Shown in pieces: positions 26,162 to 39,052 of a stretch of DNA of 64,000 nt. The stretch spans positions 13,407,816 through 13,471,815 of the forward strand of contig NC_134176.1 of the NCBI RefSeq assembly GCF_964188355.1, written 5' to 3'. Each line of letters opens with the position of its first letter. Position 1 is the first letter of the stretch. Origin of the DNA: Buteo buteo (Eukaryota > Chordata > Aves > Accipitriformes > Accipitridae). Under the pieces are notes generated by a model, which did no database searches, was not told the origin of the DNA, and worked only from the letters and a program-made list of their open reading frames with translations. The position numbers and the translations under genes are program-made.

Positions 26162-26217
26162 TTTCCTCACAAGAGGAAACTTTAAAATCAGCTACTAAGA
26201 AAAACAGCTGATTTTAA
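26162..26217. repeat. Two adjacent perfect hairpins
   Basis: The first is TTTCCTC (26,162-26,168), a 4-base loop, and GAGGAAA (26,173-26,179). Two bases later come TTAAAATCAGCT (26,182-26,193), a 12-base loop, and AGCTGATTTTAA (26,206-26,217), a perfect 12-base stem. This could be an RNA structure, a remnant of a palindromic element, or chance. No transcript is evident. Confidence 0.6.
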
Positions 26218-26939
26218 CCAGACTATTTACAAATCCAAACAGATCTGCTTGGCCAGATTACCAAGATGGAGGCAAATAAATATTTCTCATGCAGCTGCAG
26301 GGTTACAGATTTAACATCCTTATGCCTCATTTGGTGAGTTTTGGCATGTCTTTTGCTGCTACTGTTATCTTCCTGTCAGATGCATTTGCTTGCTCCAGAC
26401 TGACCATAAACCTGGATGGTCTGTGTAATGGAAGGACAGGAGGAAGATTGCTAGATGTAACCACTGCTGTAGCAGAGACAGTTAAAAACCTAGTAGGGTA
26501 CCTCCCTGATGTAGAAGCACAGCCTCTTGTGGAACGTACTCTGTTAAGAGGGAAGGGAATTGGCCATCGGTGCAAGGCTATCATCCAAAGTTGTCCACAG
26601 CTGTCTCTTGTTAAAAGCATTTCCCACTTTCCATTTCATAGACAAAGGACAAGGTCTGATGCCACCTGATGGTACAGACCAAGAAAAACTTTAAGCCATT
26701 GCAGCTATACTGACTTTAACCAACGAAAATTGGCTACGAGCATTTGACATGGCAGACTGAAGCTGTGAGTGAAAGAGACTATTTGCTGGAGAGCCAGCAT
26801 CTCCCTCCTCCTATCCCCATTGCATTCATTTTACTTATTTCATTTTCAGCTGAAAATTTTTGCTTTGTAACACAGTAATGCTGTGGTTACTTCCCCTACC
26901 AGCCTTCTTGCACCTACCTTAAAGGGGCCTGTCTCCCTG
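26218..26939. other. No gene recognised
   Basis: A 126-codon plus frame (26,289-26,669) and a 97-codon minus frame overlap here; neither resembles a known protein. Confidence 0.5.
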
Positions 26940-27560
26940 TGCAAGCTTTATTTTAACAGCTAGAAGGGCTTTTGCTAACATCTAATCTAAGTCTTCTGTC
27001 ACACATGAAGCTGATTACTTCTTGCCATCCTTTGATGGAAACAGGATAAGTGATGACTTTAAAATTTTTAAAGTCAACATTGGCTGATGTTTATCATTCT
27101 GTCTTCGGTCTTCTGTTTTTTCCAGATAGGTCACATTTTATAAATTTCCCCTTGTTCTTTGTTCTCCTCAGGACTCTTTCCAGTTTACCACATCTTTCTT
27201 AAAAATGAAAGACACAAATAGATGTAGCTGAGGCTTTCCCGGTCGTTAGTAGAGTGGGATAATTTCCTTCCATGTTTTATATAGAGCTTTCTTTTTAATA
27301 AACACAGAATTATATTATTCTGTTTTGAAACCTTCGTCTGCAGTTGACTCATATTCAGTCTGTGATCCAATTTACCCAGTCTTTTCTTTTCCAGCCTTCC
27401 CTTTTTGATACTGTATACTTGAGTTCCTCCTCTAATGCAGAACTTTGCACTTTATAAAATTTCATCTAAATGATTTCATTCCTTCCCCCCCCCCCCCCGC
27501 TAATTTATCACACTTACTTTGAATCTTCTCTTTCAAATTGCTTGCAGTCTCTTTCACTTC
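26940..27560 (-). mobile_element. Ancient CR1 LINE fragment, reverse-transcriptase C-terminal part
   Basis: Minus-strand blocks follow the CR1 ORF2 C-terminal order. They are GTGCAAAGTTCTGCATT (27,428-27,450, the 'KCKVLHLG' region), a DHRLNMSQ block (27,344-27,376) standing for 'DHKLNMSQQC', NIILCLLKR for 'ANxILGCIxR', a 'FKKDVDKLERVQRR' region at 27,161-27,206, and 'RFRLDIRK' represented at 26,973-26,999. Stops, shifts and a C14 tract (G-run on this strand, 27,485-27,498) break the frame. It cannot be the same insertion as the endonuclease fragment at 20.2-21.0 kb, because on the minus strand the endonuclease would lie at higher coordinates. Sequence above 27,560 may still belong to it. Confidence 0.75.
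27485..27498. repeat. C14 homopolymer
   Basis: Fourteen consecutive C residues inside the old CR1 fragment. Such runs are prone to length errors in assembly. Confidence 0.9.
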
Positions 27561-28312
27561 TGTGCTTTGTCCAGGTTTTAGGACTATTTCCTGTTCCACC
27601 GAGTTATTAATAACTTCAACTGCGCTGAGACCTTCTCAAGCATATTCTTCTAGTTTGAAAATGAGGCATTGGCAGTCACTTTTTTCCACACAGTTGTATA
27701 CCTATCTTATAGCAATAATATCTAGATAATGTTCCACTTTCTTAGTGAAGAAATTGTTTTTGAGAGAATATCAGTAATTTTTATGTTTATTCCCTTACCT
27801 TTACCCTTGTTTATTATTTTTTCTTTGAGTATAATTATTCCAAAATATTTAAAAATTGTTCTTCTCATTTGACTCATCTGGTTTCCAAGCATCTTCAGCT
27901 TCCTGGATCAAATTCTTCAGTTAGCGGTTAATCCAGTTCAACTATAACACAGTTCCTTATCTGGTGAATAAGACTCCTGGTTGGTGTTTGTTCTTTACAC
28001 ACTGACAAGCCAAGGGAACACTTTGTACAAAATGAAGTGTGTTGCTTCTAATAGCACATGCGTATCTGTCACAATATCTTTCCTGCGCTCATTCAATTAG
28101 GACTATATAATTTTGGCAGGTTTACAATATTTTTTTAATTGCATTTTCTTCATCTGATGTTTTTTGTTGCCTATTTTCTGTTCCTTCAAGCCTAGCAATT
28201 GAACTACTTATTTTTAAAATGGCCACTGTAGATTGAAATGCTTAGACTTAACATATTTGTCAGAAAAGCCTCTGGACTTTCCTCGGTATGAGCTGGCTTG
28301 AAATATTTCAGC

Positions 28313-28335
28313 ATTAATTAATTAATTAATTAATT
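28313..28335. repeat. (ATTA)n microsatellite
   Basis: Uninterrupted ATTA tetranucleotide run followed by a TATT/TTTA-rich tail. Confidence 0.9.
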
Positions 28336-31300
28336 TGTCTATCTACTTATTTATTTAATTTAGTCACATCAGGTAAGATGGAGGTGATACTGTATTTCTT
28401 CCGTAGCAATAGCAAAGTTTCAGATTTTAGTAAAGTTTCACAAGAAAAGCATGATATTAAAATATGTTTAATACAGAGGGATCTATCAATTGCTAATTTT
28501 TTTAAAATCTTACTTTCCCTGGTTCCATTTAGGCTTCTGGATCAACAGCCGTTGACTTCAATAGTGCAAGAGTATTTTCCAGTTCTGTAGAAATATCTAG
28601 TAATTTTTGTGGTAATTTTGTAGAGTAAGGCATTGCTGTGCAAGGGTTTGAATAACAGGATAGGGCTGTTAATATAAATACAATCATGGATCGATGCTGT
28701 AATATGTAGTATTTTTTTAAGCTCCTCATTTTAATGAAGCTTTTCTGATGCATTGAAAAATACTTCCACAGTAGCTGCATTAATAACACAGTGCAAATGC
28801 ACTTGGACTTTAGACAGTGCTCTCTGCTGGGTAATTTTGTTCTATGTCATGTCTTCCTCAAATAAAATTTAATGAGAAGAATATTTGTACTATAGTGAAA
28901 ATAAAGCCACTGTCTAGTATGTGTTCTACTTTCTGTTAAACATTGGCTTTCAAGAAATACTATATTATATTAATGATATAGTATATGAAATGAAAGTTGC
29001 TTAGTCAGTTGGAAACAACCTGTGTAGCAGACCTTAAAAATCATGAATCAAGTTAGCCTCAATATAAATATGAGGGTGTTTCTCCTAACAATATATTATT
29101 TTTTAATTGTACTTGCATTCTGGTTTCTAATTCTTTAAAACACATTCTTTTCATGTTGGGAGGTTTGTTTCACAGTTGTGAAAGCTAGAGATTTAGTTAT
29201 TTTATTTTAAATGAAATTTCCTATTCTTTTGTAACCACAGGACTCTTAAGAGCTGGAGATTGTAGGAAAACATGAAATGTTTGTGAATCATTCCATGGCC
29301 ATAATAGTTTCTCCAATTATTATCTCATTGTCAAATCTTCTGGTAGGAAAAACTTGCATTTTCTGAAATTACTACCTGTTTGGTCTTTGTGTTTTACTTT
29401 TGTGCCTGCAACTCAGTCTTTATATCCCTTGAATATAAAAAGGTCTAGGCAAAATTAAATGAACCACATTTGTGAGTTGTATCAGACACCAAATAAGTAA
29501 GGGCTCACTCTGGCTTAAAATATCATAAATCTTTAATGATGTCTTACGGTTTGAAAAATAATGCTTGTTTCTGTATTCACTGAGTTGGTTGAAATTGCTT
29601 TTTTCCAGCAAAAAAGTGTTATATCAGCTCTGTTGCAGGTCATCTGTACTGATGAATCTGATTCACTAGCTGGATTTGGATAGGACAAAGGAATTCAAAG
29701 TGTTAATATTACAAGATTCTTTGTCATAGTTTTTAAAGTAACTCAGTCTCAGACTGCAATCCAAATTAGAGACTCCTACTTTCTTGCAACATTTCATATC
29801 AGTTTTCAAAAATGTTGTGCCTACAATATTTATATTCTATAATAAACATCTCCTCCTTCAAAAATTTATAATATTCTTTTCTGTCCAGAACAGCCCATTA
29901 TTTCAATGGTGTCATATCACTTGGTTTTTTAAGCTGCCTTAATTGTTTTTATTTTAAGATGTATTGTTAGGTTAAATGGTTTCTTCAGACTACATTTATT
30001 TTCTTTGATATGTGACATTATCCTAATGATAGCCTCTATGTTGAGGTCCTATGTTTGACTAAGTAATTTTGCTGAAACTGGAAGTTAAGATCAGGCAAGG
30101 TTTCTTCTCAAGCCATGATTCTAGTAATTGAGTCTGTTTGTGTGATGTGTATTGGCAGAACAGAATGAGTAATTTTGCAATGAATAATTTATCTGATAAA
30201 TGTAGATTCTCACTTTACTTCAGTATAAGAACAAAGCAGTTACTTTGAATTATTCATTATTCAGATTTAACCAATTTTTGTAATCAGAAAATTACTCTAA
30301 AATTGATTGATATTGATGATTTCCCTGGGAATATTGTCTCAGATAAATTTGAAACTGGAGTTTAACTCTAATTGGTTAATTTCTGGTGCACAGTAAACAC
30401 AGTTTCTGCTACCAAATTGGATAAACTTCTGAGTGCCTGGCACTGTTATTCATCATGTAGTTTTAAAATATGGTTCCTATGAATATTTGTGCATCAGTTC
30501 AGAAGCTCAATTATATTTAGTATTTGTACCATATGATTGCTTGAGTGTTCATGGAAAGCACATATAAACAATATTAGAGCGTATTCAAGGTGAATTTGTT
30601 TAAAAATACGTGTGAAGGGAGAGAGGCTATCAAGTTTACATTATTGGGCTGAGCTTATAAATCATGTAATTTATAGCTTCATCCTGTTCCAATTCAGATC
30701 TGCTCACTTCAGTGGAGGAAGGCTTTGTACCAGGTGCAGAACTGGTTGGGAATGTGGAAAGGTCTGACACAGCTTTCTGCTCTCCGAGCAGATGCGATAC
30801 TGGCTGAACCTCTTGGCTCTGGTTCTTCCCCTCGGTCCCACTGCTTTGTGCTGCATCAGTGGAAAACTGACTGTCTGAGAGTTATCCCGGGTGAGGCATC
30901 CCTGTAGCAGGTCTGTGCTTCTCCTTGCATGGTCTGCAGCTTAAGGAGGTTAATCAAAAACCTGTCTCCCCATAATTGGGCAGCAATTTACTGGAACTGC
31001 TACGATTTGTCTCCCATGATGACAAATAAAAGTGACATCTGTGCTCCCATCTTTTGCCTGTAGTTTACCAGAAGAAGGTGCAAAGGTTTAAGGTCATGAG
31101 AACATCTGCCTGTCCTGCCAGGAAGACAATAGCGGTGTGAATTCTTGGCCTCAGGAATTTGTTTGCTGTAATTAGATTGCTGAGAGGGATTTTTGCTCCT
31201 GCAGTGTTTGCTTTCCAAAGTGAAAGCTGTATATAGCAGATAAAAACAAATGGTCTTAAAATAAGAATTGCTATCTGGAAAAGTTATAAGTGCAATTCAG

Positions 31301-33225
31301 TCTTCGGCTATTCAGATGCAGGTCAAATGAGAAGCTCTTCAGACTTAGTGAATAGAAAAGAGTAAGTGCAGGATCTCTAAAATGTTATGCTAGAAATATT
31401 CCTGAGGAAAAGAAGAATAGATTTCCATTTAAACACATAATGTGATGCTGCGTCTTTTCTTAGTATTAATGGGAACATTGGGACTGCTTCAAACAAACAA
31501 CCAAATAAGGTAATTTGGGGGGTCATTGTAGGTTTATTTAGGGTGAGACAGATGTACTGAAGTGCAGTGAAAACTTCAATGTTAAGAAGGGAAAACAGTC
31601 AAACACATTTTTTGGTGGCTATTTTAAGAATTTCACCTGAGTTCTTCAAACCTCACCACCCCTCTCATTATTGTTAGTATCCTGATGAAAATGTGTTTTC
31701 AATCTCCGGCATTCCATGATTGTAAGTAAATAATTCTGTCCTTGAACCATAGTACAGATTAATTACTAGCTGGAAATTGTTCCTCTTGAACAGAGAATAT
31801 GAAAGTTTTTAACAAAGAGAATATTCATTAATCTTGTGAGATGTTTTTTTTGGAAGACAGACATGTATTTCTGAGGGGAAAAACACTAATAAGCTTTAGA
31901 TAGAGGGCCAAATTTTCTGTATACTTGTATATCGCATGTGTCCCAAACAAGATGTTATAATAGCTGTGTGTCCTTGTAATGTCAAGTGCAATGTCTGGCT
32001 ACTATGAAGCAGAATATTTGTTCTGAGATGTTAAAGCATTAAATGTCCATTTTCAGACTGACCTAAACAGTCTTGTTTTAACAAGACACTTGAAAAAATC
32101 AATTGGTAACAGCCTGAAGAAAATGATTTTAAAAACCCAATGGAAATATGCAATAAAGTACACAGACAGACATCACTTTAAGGGCTATATAATTAAAATC
32201 TGTGTGTTCCCTATCAGGAAGTTTAAGCCATATAGGAGGTGGAGGGATAAAAATAGATTTATATATGGGTATCTTTGTTATAGTTTCTTACATTTTTTTT
32301 TACTCAGTGTGCTTTAGTCATGTTACTTCAACATTAGGTGGAGTGATGTCGTTACAGCTCTGGCTTACTTGCAACATGAGGAGCATTGCTCCAGAAGCTT
32401 GCCAGCTCTGAGGGTATGCTCTGGGTCCTGCTTAGCTTGCTTTATCCTTCAAACTCATATAAGGCACTATGGCCTGTGTGTATTACATGTGTTCTGCTTT
32501 GATTCATAGAGTATCTGAGTCTGTTGTAGCTTGTAGGTGGCAAGCTTGGTTCATAACTTTTAATTTTAGAGCACTGCTTTGGTCTTAGGAATCCTTGGAG
32601 CTATTTCTCATATCAGCAAAAATTGTGAATGTTCCACAAATACTAATGAAGTTTGGAGATGTAGACTAAAGATCTGAATTTTTCCACTGTTCACTTATCC
32701 ATAGGGTAAAATTAGATAAAGTTTCTCTGTAATGACAAACCCCCACTTTTCACTTGAATTTAAAGGGCAGAAAATCGTTCTGACAAAGAACATTTAGGAA
32801 CTTGCAAAGTCTTCCTTGAACAGCTCTAACGTTGGTGCTTTGGACCAGATGAATTCTAGAACATCATGGGTGGGGTAAATTAAAAAAAAAAAGAAAGAAA
32901 TTTTTGGGACTACTAAAGGCTGTAGATTCTACAGAGTAAAACTATGAGGAAGAAAAAAATACCACATTAGGAAAGAATAGAGGTGCTAGAAAAACCAAAA
33001 CGAATAGGAAGAAAAGGCTACATAATAAAGCAAGACTTAATGAATGAGTTTTTTACTGATTTATGGCCACTAGAAGGGCATGCTTGGCACATCTTAGATA
33101 CCTGCATTTTCCATAGATGTATTTTTTGCATGGCTGCGTACCCAGTACAATAGGTACTTGGTCGTTATGACTAGAGCTAACAGCAGAGTTCAGGGTCATG
33201 GGTGATAGGAGAACAGTGTGTGGGC

Positions 33226-33247
33226 GGTAGTGTTTGTGGACACTACC
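33226..33247. repeat. Perfect 8-bp hairpin GGTAGTGT/ACACTACC
   Basis: The stem arms are separated by TTGTGG. It lies in a short pocket (33,130-33,320) with more CpG than the surroundings. No transcript or factor site is assigned. Confidence 0.5.
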
Positions 33248-34757
33248 ATCAAATAGTCGCAATAACCGACCCCCCATACTTAACAGTTACTGCCAGGTAA
33301 CACCGAGTTAATGGGAGCAAATGCTTGAAATGAATTTCTTGCTGCCATCTTGTGTCTAAAGGCAAAATGGCAAGGAAATTTCTAGAGTTTCAAGTACTGA
33401 TTTTACGTTCAACATCAGGGTATTCCTCTTATTCCTCTTGACACCAAAGTGTAGACAAAGACCAGTCCTAATATGAAAGTTTTCAAGGTTTGACCTTGAC
33501 AAGAATGGGAAAGTGTAGTTTAGCTAGTGCAAGAGATTCTGTGAATTTTCGGTGAGAAGTACTCAGTAGAGTGGCAGCTAAGGTGTTAAAAGTTGCTCTC
33601 CCCAGCCTATTCCCAGCAGAACAGTTTTATGAGGTGCCAGAAGAAATGCCTAATAATATTACTTCCATGGGAGACAGGGTGGAGCCTATGTTTGCAGTAT
33701 TGGTCTCCCTATTCATTTTCTCCATGAACCCAGACATAGTACACTTTTTAGCAGTGTTGTACCGTGCTCCAGAAAGACCCCAAAGGGCTGTTGCCCTGTT
33801 ATATACATAATTTAGCAGGAAAAACATTGTAGCCTGCAACAGGGTACTTTATGGGGTGATCTGACAAACTTAGATGAAGAGGACATTACCTGTTACATAA
33901 GTTTTTAGATTAATTTCCCCCCCAGTCCTCTTCTTCGTTCCACCTGTTCTTGCTCATGAGACTTTGCTTCCCTGTGCTCCCATTCTTATATCCTGCAAGT
34001 ACCATACAGTCTTTAACTCTTCCCCTTCTCAGCTGAACTGAAGCTTTTGGCTGATGGGAAGGGCTGTTACTCTTGGCTTCTTTACAGGGAAGCCGTGCTA
34101 TTTCCGTTTGTTTTCAGAAGGCCAGCTGTGAAAGACAAGCAGAAGTTGACTGCCGCTGTAGCAGTTTTTGTGGCAGGAGGTGCTTGCAGTAGCAGTAGCT
34201 CTGAGTTGTTGCCTAATGCGTACTGCTGACTGTGATTATGATGAACCCACCCCATACATCCATTTACTGCAACAGCTTTATTGCAAACATCTGAAGAGAC
34301 CGTGACACCAATATTTACAATGTAATGAATGAAGACAGTGGTAGTAAGAAAATATTGAAGAAAGACAATGCAAAATCAGTTCACCTAGAGAAGTGGGTTG
34401 ATGGGAAGAGATTTTCAAAGCAGAGGAATAGGGTGATCTTGCACTGAGAACAACCATCCACCACGTTCCTTGTTCCGTGCTAACCTCCACATCTAGATCA
34501 TCCAGTTCTTTAGCAAATGTTTCACTTTCTTTTCAAGTTGTACCTGACCCATCATGAGTTTGTTTGCCAGTGAGGTATGGCCATGTCTTTTGGGGTCATT
34601 TTTTGAAGATCCACATTTGCCATGCTGTGTGCACACCCAAACCTCTTCAGTCCTTGTCTAATAGAGTCAGTGTAGTGTGAGAAATTGGTACACATCTTCC
34701 TCTTCCCTGTCAAATAAGTAAACATCTTGGGGGTTCTTGGCTTGAAAAAAATTTTCT

Positions 34758-34880
34758 GTGATATTAAAAGTAAAGTCAGTCAATGGAACTTAAAGTTTTT
34801 GGCTTAAGTCGGTGATGACTGAGGTCTGTTGACTTCAATGAATTTATGTCTGCAGAGATGAGGGTTGGAATTATATAAGT
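34758..34880. repeat. Palindromic sauropsid repeat remnant
   Basis: TCAGTCAATGGAACTT on the left and GACTGAGGTCTGTTGACTTCAATGAA on the right (spanning about 34,774-34,843) are the CAATGG / TTGACTTCAATG type arms of the same repeat class seen at 4.9, 9.6 and 41.4 kb. It immediately precedes an old CR1 3' end. Confidence 0.45.
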
Positions 34881-34904
34881 GCAGAAAACATCTCTTCATT
34901 CTGT

Positions 34905-35128
34905 AGGCTCTGGAAATGTTATTGGCGTAAACCACTGGAACAAACTACCCAGGAGAGAAGTGAATTCTCTCTCTCTTGACATTTCTAAATAAGACTAAAT
35001 GCCTTTATGGAAGATATATTTTATTCAAACAGAAATGATATGGCTCAGTGCAAAAGTACCTGGATGAAAATCTGTGGCCTGTATTATACAGTCAGATGAC
35101 TTTTTGGACCTCAAAATCTAGTGGTCTT
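34905..35128 (+). mobile_element. Ancient CR1 LINE, 3' end
   Basis: The order AACCACTGGAACAAACTACCC, then 'GAATTCTCT..CTCTTGACATTTCTAAATAAGA', ATTCAAACAGAAATGATATGG, 'GTGGCCTGTATTATACAGTCAGA', and a final CCTCAAAATCTA is the typical C-terminal coding end and 3' untranslated region of old sauropsid CR1 elements ('NHWNNLP..' then the tail). It is diverged and 5'-truncated. The orientation is plus. Confidence 0.75.
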
Positions 35129-38100
35129 CAAAGTTTTCTTTGTCTTACTTTTTGCAGTCTCATGTTGTTGGTTATATTTGCTGCTTCTTAACTAAGACTG
35201 TAGACTTTTAGAGAGCCAAAACCCTTTCTGGAAAATTGCCTGCAGAAGAACTGTAGAGAAGCTAGTAAGTGTTTGAGGGCTACCTTCCTGCTGACAGTAA
35301 TGCTGAATAGTTATTGAGATTGAGGCACTGAAATGAGAAGTCATTCTTAAAAGAAAGTGGAAGTCACTGTAACATGCTTAAGACATATTTAATCGTAGGT
35401 GAAATAGCAGACAACGTTCATTAGACATGGACCATCATTAGGGTTCAGTACTAACAAGGTTTCAGGTGACTTTCAAGTTCTATTTCTCAAAACCTATTAT
35501 TTGAGCTGTTTTTTTGTTTTTTGTTCTTTTTTTTTTTTCCAGTTTCAGTCATGCATTGCAGTGTCAGGTAGTATTTGGTTCTGAATTTGTAACTTATCCT
35601 TGCAACACTGAACTCAGGACATTCACATATTTTTTGGAGATGAAAGGTCAGCTTCTGGCACAGAAGAAAACAGTCTCCTGAAAGAAATGTCTGGACTCAA
35701 CATCCATCCTCAAACTGGATCAGTTTATCATTGGCAAGAGTCCATTTGTAATCAATCTGCTAACAAAGGAGTGATAGTGTGGCTACTTCCCTTGAGTTAA
35801 ATAACTGAAACCAAGACTTGGGGTCAGTCTTTGGTGCATATGTATCAATCTTTATTTAAATAGAGTTGGCCACATTTCTACAAGGAGTTATTTCAACAAA
35901 TATACAGTTCTCTGTGCAGATCTAAATACAGTCTGAGGGGAAGGCAAGGGGAGACTTTGCATTTCAACCGACCTTTAGGAAAGAGGTTGTGTCACATGGG
36001 ATAGGGATAATTTGAATGCTCCAGAAGTGACTAGCTATGGATAAACTTTCTGATGAACGATTGAAATTGAGTACAGATAGAGACAGCTAGATGCCCTAGA
36101 GGATGTATTCTTCACTGATACCATTTCAGGATAGCGAGGTAAAGGCTTTGCTACTGTAATGATTAGATGTGCCCTCTTTCATAAGAAAGTGCAAAATCCT
36201 AAATGTGCTGAACTACAGGAGCTGTTATTACTAGATGTTAATGTATCTCAGAAAAAACCTCAATGACCTAGGAGGAACTGGAATATGCTAAACAATGTTC
36301 TTTTAAAAACAGTACTTAATAAAAGTGGTTTCCATAGGAACTCAAATCCATGAGAACTGACAAGGTTTTTTAGGGACATTATGACTGCCATATAATAGCA
36401 ATAATCATAGTTCTCATATCATCCTTATGTATGCTGTGTGTGTTTTGATTTCCTGGTATTATTTTTCAGAATAAAACCTGGACTGTATTTTTTCATTTCA
36501 AACATGCCTCTTTGTACCACCTCCTTAAGCTTCTGTAAATTTATATTATTTACAGAAAATTTACTTAAAAAGAAATTTGGATGGAAAAGTTTGGGATTTG
36601 TTTGTGCCATCGAGGAATCTTCTTGTTGCAGATTCCAGCTTGAACCCAGGCCAGGCCAGCTGAGGAGGTCTTTTAGAGCTGGTAAGAAAATAACAGTTGT
36701 GCTGATAAGAAGTCAGACACGTGGATGGAACCATGATCACCCTGCAGCACATTTTCTAATTGCCTGTTACTGATCAGAGCCAGGGCCACTTGACATCATC
36801 TCAGTATCTGGTTCCTGCTCATGATGGACTGCTCCTGACATCTAGGTTGTACTCAGTAAGCTGGAAATCACTCTTCCTTCTGCCAGCATCTGCATGATAC
36901 CACAATTTGCAGCCTTGTTAGCAGTCTCGTTTCTAAGTCCATGTACAAGCAGGATCTCAGTCTTTTGCATCTGTATTTCCATTCATCTGGACTCCTTTCA
37001 TTTGTTTAATTATTCCTCTACTCATTCTTCAATAAGATATAGTATTCTGTAATTTATAATGGTGTTGATTCCTTCAACGAGACAGATGCAGACAGGAATG
37101 AGCCCTTGCAGGTTGTCTAGCCTGCTGGGAGATGGACCGATCCACCTTTAGTATTGGGAGCTGCTCTAGAATTCAGCTTCTGAGATGTTCTGGCCCAGCC
37201 AAGCCTCTGGGAAGGATAAGTGTCCCCATCTTGCCTGCCTACAATTTCTTCTCTCTCTCCCCTTACCTGTGCAGATGGCCCTGTCTGGGGTATGTATATG
37301 TATTAGTGTCACATTTACTAATTAGTATGTAGCACGGTTTTCCTCAGTGATGTATTTAAGGAATGCATAAGGATCACTTGTATGTCTGCCCTTCCACAGC
37401 AGTGCAGAAAGTACTATATTATTCTTCAGATAACGGAGCTGTATGTGCTTACACAACTTTCAAACCAGTTCTTTAACAGAAGCGATTCTCATATGTAATT
37501 CCAAAGTCCTTGTCTCCTAATGGTGTAGATTTCCTCTGAGACTTCCCCTTAAAGAGAAATCCTTTGGTTTGTCAGTGTGACAGACCCATTTAATAATAAA
37601 AGCCACTGGAAATAAACACCATGTATTTTATTGGCGTTTCTACACATTGAACTGTAGGGGGAGGTAAGGTCAGACGTTGAATGTACAAGGCAACAATTGA
37701 CAAAGTAATGTACAGCATTTGTTTGGTGTCCAGCCAAGGATCTGCAGTGCTTTTAAAATGGTAAAGTACATAGCAAATATTTGATGTGCCAAACCACAGA
37801 AGACGGTTGATGATGGTTATGGAGTGTATGAGACTCTGTAAGTAGTCCCTACAGTGTATTTACTATACTGTACATTTTGCACATGCTATTTATTATACTG
37901 CTAGTAATATGTTTGTAGTCCTTTTTTTCCCATAGTATATTATCATGAACAGAGACCCATCGGGAGACTTTTACTTATTGTGAAATAAGAGTTGTACTTC
38001 TTGCTGTCCCCTTCCTTCTGTAAAAATCAAGTTAGCATTTTCAGGAATGAACAATGCAGAAGTGTTTTATTACCATATAGAAAATTGTTCTGGAAACAAA

Positions 38101-39047
38101 CTTAGATGTAACAACATTTTAAAAAACTCCAAACCCGAACAAAAACTCAACAGTGACACCCCAAACCCAAAGAGAATTGTGCTAATTAAGAAATCGGAGA
38201 AATCTGATGTTTTAAACTTCTCCTATTCTCCATTCATTTGCTTCCTTATTTCTCTATTCATTTTCCCACCACCACCATCACCACCATTCATTTCTTTTGT
38301 ATTGTCTTTTCTCATCCTGACATGTCTACAGTTCAGTCTTCTGCTCCGATGAAGACATGGTCTGGCTGGCTGCAAACTTGCCAACTCACTTGCCATGAAC
38401 AATGCAGCTGCACCAAGCCAGAGCTCCGTATATGCTGGACACCTCTGCAGGTGGGAACGCAACTTCTGTGCTTCTGCTAATGCCTAAATGGGATGCTATG
38501 TCACTGTGGTGTGAAGACATCCAAAGGCTTCCTGGGGGCTGCCAGTGTGCTTTGTTGTCCAACTCTGCCAGATCCTCAGGACAAGAGGTGACTTGGGATT
38601 TGTTTTGTGCATGGCCAGGCATCCTGGAGCAGGGCTGAGTGCTTGCCATATAAAGCTGACCCTCCATTTCAAAACTGTCTGTGAGAAATCCTCAATTTTA
38701 CATATGTTTTTTTCCTGTAACCTAGACTGGATGATCCTTTAGGTTCTGTTCTGTTTTCACTTGCACTGGTAGACCTAAGCAAATCAGCTGAATTCAGTTA
38801 CAGGGGAGCTTAATGTGTTTTTAATGTTACCCTCAAAAACAATTAAAACAAAAAAAGAAGTCTGTCTGGAAGTGTCTGATTTGAATTATTACAGAGATAT
38901 CTATGGTCTAAAAGTGGATTAGTTTTCAGTACAAAAAGAGCTTACAAGACTGAGACTTCTGTCCTTCAAGTGCTTGGGCTGCTACTTATCTTTAAGCTTG
39001 TGAGTGTCCTGTTTGAAGGTGGGACTCTGACTTAAATGAATGTTAAG
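35129..39047. other. No gene recognised
   Basis: Unassigned. Includes a T-rich tract at about 35,510-35,540 and a CCA-rich simple stretch at 38,266-38,287. A phrase at 38,722-38,745 (GACTGGATGATCCTTTAGG) resembles a CR1 3' tail but is too short to call. Confidence 0.5.
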
Positions 39048-39052
39048 CATGT
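39048..39052 (+). repeat. Target-site duplication CATGT (left)
   Basis: Identical to 39,647-39,651 and directly abuts the LTR. Five bases is the length usual for class III (ERVL-like) insertions. Confidence 0.9.

Larger units (their letters stand above)
27561..34757. other. No gene recognised
   Basis: AT-rich, mostly unassigned. Holds an (ATTA)n array at 28,313-28,335 and a small CpG-containing pocket at about 33,130-33,320 with an 8-base perfect hairpin. Frames are under 90 codons. Confidence 0.5.

Noticed and set aside
38722..38745. Possible CR1 3' tail (GACTGGATGATCCTTTAGG)
   Set aside because: Fewer than 25 bases match, there is no terminal octamer repeat, and no upstream coding remnant.
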